Of a DNA stretch of 64,000 nt, positions 57,546-64,000 are shown piece by piece (position 1 is the first letter of the stretch; every line of letters begins with the position of its first letter). The stretch is from CAVYVZ01 sp963772065 (GTDB taxonomy: Bacteria; Acidobacteriota; Vicinamibacteria; Vicinamibacterales; UBA2999): contig CAVYVZ010000007.1 of NCBI GenBank assembly GCA_963772065.1, positions 62,001-126,000 of the forward strand, written 5' to 3'. The position numbers were made by a program, and so were the translations under genes. A model generated the notes under the pieces. It was not told the DNA's origin, did no database searches, and was given only the letters and a program-made list of their open reading frames with translations.

Positions 57546-60061
57546 TTACGACGCGCGCGCTCGGCCGCCCTTGCGCGCGGGACGGGTGGCGGCGTCGGCT
57601 GCCGCGGTCGCCGGCGTCCGGCGCTTCCGCTGGCTCAGGATGATGGCGATCGCCGCTGCGATGAACACGGTCGAATACGTGCCGCTGACGATGCCCACGA
57701 GCATCGTGAACGCGAAGCCCTTGAGGACCTCGCCGCCGAAGAGGTACAGCGACAGCACCGCCAGGAACGTGGTGCCGGCGGTGATGATCGTCCGCGACAG
57801 CGTCTGATTGACGCTGAGGTTCACCACCTGCTCGAGCGGCTCCTTCCGCATCGACCGCAGGTTCTCCCGCACACGGTCGAAGATGACGATCGTGTCGTTC
57901 ACCGAATACCCGGTGATCGTCAGGATCGCCGCCACGACGTTGAGCGAGATCTCGTACCCGAAGAACGTCAGGAATGCGATGGTGACCAGCACGTCGTGCA
58001 GCGTCGCGACAATCGCGCCGATCGCGAACGACGGGCGGAAACGGAGCGCGATATACAGGGCAATCCCGACGATCGACGCGATCGTCGCGTAGATCCCCTT
58101 GCGCTGCAGCTCGGCGCCAATGACCGGGCCGACGATCTCGGTGCTGACGACCTCGAATTTCGGCAGACCTGCCTTCTGCAGTGCCTCCACGACTTGTCGA
58201 GCGCCCTGCTCCAGGCTCGTCCCCTGCTCGGCGGCCTTCGTCTGCGGCAGCTTGATCAGGATCTCGCGGTCGGCCGGATCGCCGTAGGTCTGCACGACGC
58301 TTTCCCTGGCCACCGCGGTGACCGCGCGCCTGACGTCCTCCTCGCTGACCGGCCGTTCGAACTTCGCGACCACGTTGGTGCCGCCGGCGAAGTCGATGCC
58401 GAGCGGAAGCCCCTTCATGGCGATCTGGACGGCGCCGGCGGTGATCACGACCAGCGACAGTGCAATGGCCTGCCACTTCCATCGAATGAAGTTGTAGTTG
58501 GCCTTGTCGAAGAACTGCGTCCGCCCGATCGAGAGCCCGGCGGCATGCCGCCGGGACAGCACCAGCTCGAACACCGTCCGAGACACGAACACGGCGGTGA
58601 ACACGTTGGCCATCAAGCCGATGAAGAGCGTCGTGGCGAAGCCACGGATCGGACCCGTGCCGAACTGGAACAGGAACGCCGCGGCAATCAGCGATGCCAC
58701 ATGTGTGTCGACGATCGTCCACCACACGCGATCGAACCCGGCGTTCACCGCCGAGCGCACGCCCTTCGCCGTCGCCAGCTCCTCCTTGATGCGCTCGAAG
58801 ATCAGCACGTTGGAGTCGACGCCCATGCCGATCGTCAGGATAAAGCCGGCGATGCCCGGCAGCGTCATCGTCGCGCCGAGGTACGCCATCATGCCGAGCA
58901 GGATGAGCAGGTTGACGACGATCGACGTGAGTGCGTTCAGCCCGGCCAGCCGGTAGTAGAAGAGCATGAACAGCACGACGAGGACGAGACCGCCGAGCGC
59001 GGCGGTCACGCCGGCGCGAATCGAGTCGGCGCCGAGCGATGGGCCGACCGTGCGCTCCTCGAGGTAGCTCGACGACGCCGGCAGCGCACCCGACTTGAGC
59101 GTGATCACCAGATCCTGCATCTCCTCGCGCGTGACGTTGGTGATCTGACCGTTGTCGGTGATGCGCCCCTGAATCGTCGGCGCCGACATCACGCGCTCGT
59201 CGAGCACGATGGCCAGCCGCCGGCCGATGTTCGTCTGCGTGAACTGGCCGAACCGCACGGCCGCGTCCTGCTTCAGCGTGAAGCTCACGGCCGGCTGGTT
59301 GAACTCATCGAGCGACTGCTGGGCGCTTCTGAGCTCGCGTCCCGCCACCGCTGGCACCTTCTTCACGACGTAGTAGACCGTTGCCGGCGCCCCGCCTGGC
59401 TGCCCCTCGTCGCTGCCCGGAGTGATCGTGAGGTCGGGGGAAGGTTGTTGGCGTACGCCTCCAGCGCCGCCTCGCGCGTTGGAAAGGGACCCTGCTCGAC
59501 GAGCTTCAGCTCGAGCTGCGCCGTGGAGCGGATGATCTCCTTCGCGCGGTTCACGTCGCTCACGCCCGGGAGCTGCACGAGAATCTGGTCCGCCGCGCCG
59601 TGACGCGCGACGATGGGCTCGGCCACACCGAGCTCGTTGACACGCCGCTCGATCGTCTGCAGCGTCTGATTGACCGCTTCCTCACGAAGCTGGTTCACGA
59701 TGCTCGGTCGCATCGTGTACGTGTAGCTGCCGGCGCCCGACGAACGGCTGAAGGTGATCTCGATGTCAGCGGCGGCGCGAAACGCCTGGTCGTTCTGCAC
59801 GCCCTCGACGCGGATCTCCGTCGGGCTGACCGCCTCCACCTTCCCCACTTGCACCTTGGCGGCCGCGAGCGCCGCACGGAGCCGCTCGGCGGTCAGCTCG
59901 GTCTCGTGCCGAAGGGCATCATCGGTGTGGACCCGGAGCACGAGGTGCACGCCGCCCTTCAGGTCGAGACCAAGGTTGATCTTCTTGTCCGGCGGATAGA
60001 ACCCCCACACGGACAAGCCGATGACACCCAGAATGATCAGAAGTTTGGTGCGAAGACTCAT
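57546..60061 (-). CDS. secDF: SecDF fusion, protein export motor, one frameshift
   Basis: SecD part starts MSLRTKLLIILGVIGLSVWG and holds the periplasmic P1 domain and IKEELATAKG-type loop; SecF part starts after about residue 510 (FIRWKWQAIALSLVVITAG, IDFAGGTNV, FDRVRENLR) with no stop between, so this is a natural SecD-SecF fusion. One missing C in a run (59435-59440) splits the frame at NLPP / DLTITPGSDEG; span 2516 nt, one short of a codon multiple, corrected 838 residues. Uses proton motive force to complete Sec export. Confidence 0.92.
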
Positions 60062-60072
60062 GATGGTTGGAC

Positions 60073-60405
60073 CTACTTCTCCTCCGCCACAGGGGGCTGG
60101 CCCTGAAAGCCAACGACCGCATTGCGGGCGACGTCGATGCGCACCTTGTCGGCGATCTGGAGCTGCAGGATGCTCTCCTCGACGCGTGTGATGGTGCCGT
60201 AAATACCGCCGGACGTGATGACCTTGTCACCTGCCTTCAGCGCGGCCAGAAACGCCTGGACCTTGGACTGCCGCTTCCGCATCGGGAGGACGACCAGGAA
60301 AAAGAAGATCGCGACGATCAGCGCGATCGGCATGAGCTGCACGAGCGGGTTCGGCGCGCCCTGGGGCTGCGCCATGGCCAGAAAAAACGGGGCGGTCAGA
60401 TTCAT
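60073..60405 (-). CDS. yajC: Preprotein translocase subunit YajC
   Basis: 110 residues: one helix (LMPIALIVAIFFFLVVLPMRKRQ) and the conserved LKAGDKVITSGGIYGTI. Associates with SecDF at the translocon. Start overlaps the tgt stop (ATGA), giving the common tgt-yajC-secD order. Confidence 0.95.
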   Translation of the reverse strand: MNLTAPFFLAMAQPQGAPNPLVQLMPIALIVAIFFFLVVLPMRKRQSKVQAFLAALKAGDKVITSGGIYGTITRVEESILQLQIADKVRIDVARNAVVGFQGQPPVAEEK

Positions 60406-61532
60406 GAATCAGACGGCAGGCGGGAAGTCGAGCGAAGGAACTCCTGCCTGAACTTTTCGAAGGTCCCGAACGTAATAGCGTCCCTGATCTTCCGCATGGT
60501 GTCAAGGTAGAAGGTCAGATTATGCAACGTGTTAAGGGTGCCCGAGGTCATCTCGCCGGCCATGAACAGATGGCGCAGGTAGGCCCTCGAATGGACGCGG
60601 CAGGTATAGCACCCGCAGTCCGGATCCAGCGGCGCATCGTCTTCGGCGAAGCGCGCGTTCTTGATGTTGATGCGACCCTGGCTCGTGAAGAGCTGCCCGT
60701 TGCGGGCGTTGCGCGTCGGCAGCACGCAGTCGAACATGTCGATGCCCCGCGCGACGCACTCGACAAGATCTTCCGGCGTCCCGGCGCCCATCAAATACCG
60801 GGGGCGATCGACGGGGAGCCGTCGTGCGGTATCGCCCGCGACCGAGTACATGACGTCGATCGGCTCGCCCACGCTGAGTCCACCGATGGCGTATCCCTCG
60901 AAGCCGGCAGCAACCGTGGCCCCGGCGCTCTCATCGCGGAGGTCCTGGAACACGCCGCCCTGCACGATTCCGAACTGCGCCTGGAGGGCGCTGGTCGAGG
61001 CGAGCCGCTCCCTGCAGCGCCGTGCCCACCGCAACGAACGCTGCATCGAGCCGGCCACCGCGTCCTTCTCGGCGGGGTATGCGACGCATTCATCGAGCAC
61101 CATCGCGATGTCCGAGCCCAAGCGCGATTGAATGTCGACGCTTCGCTCGGGTGTCAGCATGTGCAGCGACCCGTCGAGGTGCGATCGAAATTGCGCGCCT
61201 TCTTCGCTGATCACCCGCCGCTCGGCAAGGCTGAACACCTGAAATCCGCCGCTGTCGGTCAGGATCGGACGGTCCCATCCGATAAACCGATGTAGACCTC
61301 CGCGCCGGGCGATGAGCGCATCGCCGGGCCGCAGAAAAAGGTGATACGTGTTTCCGAGCATGATCTCGGCGCCGGCCGTTTCGAGGTCGGCGTGGCGCAT
61401 CGCCTTGACCGCGCCCTGGGTGCCAACGGGCATGAAGGCGGGCGTCTGCACCACACCGTGAGGCGTGTGAAGCTCGCCGCGGCGCGCACGGCCGTCGGAC
61501 GCGATCAGGTTGAAGCGGAACCGTGAAGACAC
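60402..61532 (-). CDS. tgt: tRNA-guanine transglycosylase
   Basis: 376 residues with GTG start. Catalytic Asp in LTDSGGFQVFSL and MFDCVLPTRNARNG; zinc ligands in CGCYTCRVHSRAYLRH. Exchanges guanine 34 for preQ1 in queuosine-type tRNAs. Divergent from ddl with only 21 nt between start codons. Confidence 0.97.
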   Translation of the reverse strand: MSSRFRFNLIASDGRARRGELHTPHGVVQTPAFMPVGTQGAVKAMRHADLETAGAEIMLGNTYHLFLRPGDALIARRGGLHRFIGWDRPILTDSGGFQVFSLAERRVISEEGAQFRSHLDGSLHMLTPERSVDIQSRLGSDIAMVLDECVAYPAEKDAVAGSMQRSLRWARRCRERLASTSALQAQFGIVQGGVFQDLRDESAGATVAAGFEGYAIGGLSVGEPIDVMYSVAGDTARRLPVDRPRYLMGAGTPEDLVECVARGIDMFDCVLPTRNARNGQLFTSQGRINIKNARFAEDDAPLDPDCGCYTCRVHSRAYLRHLFMAGEMTSGTLNTLHNLTFYLDTMRKIRDAITFGTFEKFRQEFLRSTSRLPSDS

Positions 61533-61553
61533 CGTTTATATTAGTAACTTACC

Positions 61554-62702
61554 GTGAAGAAGCTGCGCGTCGGCGTTATCTACGGCGGGCGATCCGGAGA
61601 GCACGAAGTATCGGTTGCCTCCGCCGCCTCGATCATGAAGCACCTCGACCGGGGCCGCTATGAGCCGGTGCCAATCCGGATCGAAAAGGACGGCCGGTGG
61701 ACCCTGGCCGACAAGCCGCCGACCGTCATCAAGGCGGCGGAGGTGATCGAGCATGCGCGGCTGCAGGCCGCGCGGCCCGTGCGGCCCGGGCGCGAGGCGC
61801 ACATCGTGGCGCACCCGGGCGAAGAAACCGTGCTCACCATCGAGCGTGGCGACGCGAAGACGACCGCAGTCGTCACCGGCCTCGGTCTCGACGTGATCTT
61901 CCCGGTGCTGCACGGACCGTACGGCGAGGACGGCACAGTCCAGGGCCTCCTCGAGCTGGCCAACGTCGCCTACGTCGGCGCGGGCGTGCTGGGATCCGCC
62001 GTCGGCATGGACAAAGCCGTCATGAAGCAGCTCTTTGCGGCTCATGGCCTGCCGCTGGCCAGGTACATCGTCACGCGGCGGCGGGAATGGGATCGCGATG
62101 CAGCCGGTATCACCAGCCGGGTCGGCCGCGAGCTCGGGTATCCCGTGTTCGTGAAACCGGCCAACCTCGGATCCAGCGTGGGCATCTCGAAGGCCAAGAA
62201 TGACGAGGAGCTGGCGACGGCGGTACGGCTGGCGGCGGAATTCGACCGCAAGATCGTCATCGAGGCCGCCGTGCCGCACGCGCGCGAGATCGAGTGCGCC
62301 GTGCTGGGCAACGACGAGCCGGAAGCGTCCATCGCCGGTGAGGTCGTTCCCTCACGGGAGTTCTACGACTACGAGGCGAAGTATCTCGACGAAGGATCGA
62401 AGCTGCTCATCCCCGCGCCGCTCACGGATCCGCAGATGGACGAGGTCCGGCGGCTCGCCATCGCCGCCTTCCGCGCGGTCGACGGCGCGGGCATGTCGCG
62501 CGTCGATTTTCTGATGGATGGCGGCAGCGGCGCGTTGTACCTGAACGAAGTCAACACGATCCCGGGCTTCACCACGATCAGCATGTATCCGAAGCTGTGG
62601 GAGGCCTCGGGGCTGTCCTATCGCGATCTGATCGATCGGCTCGTCACGCTGGCACTCGAGCGGCACGCCGAAAAGCAGCAGCTTCGCACGAGCGTGATGT
62701 GA
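61554..62702 (+). CDS. ddl: D-alanine-D-alanine ligase
   Basis: 382 residues, ATP-grasp fold: VGVIYGGRSGEHEVSV at the N-terminus, HGPYGEDGTVQGLLE, VKPANLGSSVGISK and LNEVNTIPGFTTISMYP. Makes the peptidoglycan dipeptide. GTG start; a TATATT lies 11 nt upstream, so the leader is very short. Overlaps the next gene (GTGA). Confidence 0.96.
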   Translation: MKKLRVGVIYGGRSGEHEVSVASAASIMKHLDRGRYEPVPIRIEKDGRWTLADKPPTVIKAAEVIEHARLQAARPVRPGREAHIVAHPGEETVLTIERGDAKTTAVVTGLGLDVIFPVLHGPYGEDGTVQGLLELANVAYVGAGVLGSAVGMDKAVMKQLFAAHGLPLARYIVTRRREWDRDAAGITSRVGRELGYPVFVKPANLGSSVGISKAKNDEELATAVRLAAEFDRKIVIEAAVPHAREIECAVLGNDEPEASIAGEVVPSREFYDYEAKYLDEGSKLLIPAPLTDPQMDEVRRLAIAAFRAVDGAGMSRVDFLMDGGSGALYLNEVNTIPGFTTISMYPKLWEASGLSYRDLIDRLVTLALERHAEKQQLRTSVM

Positions 62703-64000
62703 GACTCATCGCGCTGGCGGGCGCCCTTGCCCTCGCCCTGCCGCCGCTGGCCAATCCGGAGCCGGTACGCGGGCTCACCGACGCGCCGCAGCTCGCCCGC
62801 GTGTACGACACGATCTTCGACGCCAAGTTCGACGAGGTCGCGGGTGAGCTCGACAAGGCATGCCCTCCGGCGCCACGGGAGGTCTGCCGCGTGCTCGATG
62901 CCGTCGCGCTCTGGTGGCAGATTCAGCTGAACCCCCTCGACCTCGCACTCGACAGGGAGTTCGAGCAGCGCATCAACTACGCGGTGGCAGGCGCGGAGAC
63001 GTGGACCACGCGCGAGCCGCAGCGCGCCGAAGCGTGGTTCTACCTCGGAGGCGCCTACGGGGCGCGGGTGCAGTGGCGTGTGCTGCGCGGCGAGCGTCTG
63101 GCCGCGGCGCGTGACGGCAAGCGAATCAAGGACGCGCTCGACAGAGCGCTGGCTCTCGACCCCGAGATGCACGACGCATGGTTCGGCATCGGCCTCTACC
63201 ACTACTACGCGGACGTGGCGCCCGCAGCGGCCAAGGTGCTCCGCTGGCTGCTGTTCCTGCCTGGAGGAGACCGCGTCAAGGGCCTGGAGGAGATGCTCCG
63301 CGCCCGCGACCAGGGCGCGCTGCGTGCGGAGTGAGGCCACCTATCAGCTCCAAATCATCTATCTCTGGTACGAAGACGCCCCGGCCCGGGCGCTGGAGTT
63401 GCTCGAGGCGCTGCGGCAGCGGCATGCGCGCAACCCGCATTTCCTGCAACTCATCGCGGAGGTGCAGGACGTCTACCAGCACGACCTGACGGCGAGCCTC
63501 CGGTCGTGGCGTGCCCTGTACGACGCGGCACGGCTGCGCGCGATCTCACACGCCGGGATGGCGGAGACGCGAGCCAGACTCGGGATGGCGCTGCAGCTCG
63601 ATCGCCTCTTCGAGACGGATCTCGCCATCGACCATCTCCGGACCGTGATCGCCTCGAAACCACCGGCGCCGTTCGGGGCCGCGGCGGAGGCGAGCGTGCG
63701 CCTCGGCACCGCCCTGAGCCGGATGGGGCGGCGCGAGCAGGCGGTGGCCGCCTACGAGGCGGCGCTGGCGATGACGACGGGGTACGATCCGCTGGAGATC
63801 AGGGCGCGCGCGCGGGAAGGCCTGCGGGAGAGGGTTGATTCGCAGGCGGCGGCGGCGTACCGCCTGTCGATCGAGGGGTGGCGCGCGCTCGAGCGGGGCG
63901 ATCTGTCCGACGCCGAGCACGCGATCGAGCAGTCACTGGCGCTGCGGCCGCGCGATCCGGTCACGCGCTACCGTCAAGCGAGGCTGCTCGCCGCGCAGAA
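62699..64000 (+). CDS. Exported TPR-like protein, partial, one frameshift
   Basis: GTG start overlapping the ddl stop; signal peptide RLIALAGALALALPPLANP. Helical repeat segments include RAEAWFYLGGAYGARVQWRVL, DAWFGIGLYHYYADVA and, after one surplus base near 63318-63326, TYQLQIIYLWYEDAPARALELLEAL and LGTALSRMGRREQAVAAYEAAL. Without correction the frame stops at 63334. It continues past the window edge. Function unknown, probably periplasmic scaffold. Confidence 0.7.

Noticed and set aside
56805..59603. Long open frame on the plus strand opposite secDF and uppP (over 900 codons)
   Set aside because: Arg/His-rich, low-complexity translation with no domain; it mirrors codon bias of the real genes on the other strand.

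Overview
The window is a GC-rich bacterial chromosome segment with no phage, transposon, plasmid or CRISPR content. Gene content (a 14-repeat propeller histidine kinase, a TonB-dependent receptor with a carboxypeptidase-like N-terminal domain plus its own TonB/ExbB/ExbD2 set, paired M16 peptidases, a membrane pyrophosphatase, a SecDF fusion, PQQ-type propellers) fits Acidobacteriota, plausibly the Vicinamibacteria. That placement is inferred from gene content; no rRNA is present.

Layout. 1-11.7 kb: a sigma-54 activator (cut by the window edge), a Tat-exported TIM-barrel protein, an ammonium transporter, a giant hybrid sensor kinase, a periplasmic sulfite-oxidase-type molybdoenzyme, a PQQ-like propeller protein and a molybdenum-cofactor-type nucleotidyltransferase. 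11.7-13 kb: small Zn and acidic proteins, then a selenocysteine tRNA (selC) between two cold-shock genes. 13-17.8 kb: a minus-strand run of an A-type Fe-S carrier, a Fur repressor fused to a ferritin-like di-iron domain, a four-helix membrane protein, an ABC ATPase that has lost its catalytic motifs, and a di-heme peroxidase; fdhE is divergent from it. 17.8-30.5 kb: class I fumarase and aspartase (divergent, 20 bp apart), bioY, thiD, moaE-moaD, prfA-prmC-HIT, and a GNAT/HAD/M16/M16 run. 30.5-46 kb: ileS-lspA-lgt, rluD-nudix, lon, dksA-like, rpmB-ridA and a bifunctional (p)ppGpp enzyme. 46-53 kb: TPR lipoprotein, TonB-dependent receptor, response regulator and a tonB-exbB-exbD-exbD operon. 53-64 kb: tgt-yajC-secDF-uppP-DUF502-hppA on the minus strand, ddl and a partial exported repeat protein on the plus strand.

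How genes fit together. selC plus fdhE suggests a selenocysteine-type formate dehydrogenase elsewhere in the genome; moaD/moaE, a MocA/MobA-like enzyme and a sulfite oxidase family protein give a molybdenum theme. The lipoprotein genes lspA and lgt sit with ileS, and the tgt-to-hppA run is a membrane biogenesis and energetics operon. The Fur-ferritin cluster is the best candidate for an undescribed iron/peroxide response unit.

Two genome-wide signals matter to any reader. First, fourteen conserved or clearly coding genes carry 18 single-base frameshifts; 17 are one extra base and one is a missing base. This most likely reflects consensus errors, so these genes are given as CDS with the break noted. 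Second, many gene boundaries carry short tandem or inverted repeats of several unrelated units, or a -10 box 6-8 nt before the start codon, suggesting leaderless mRNAs.
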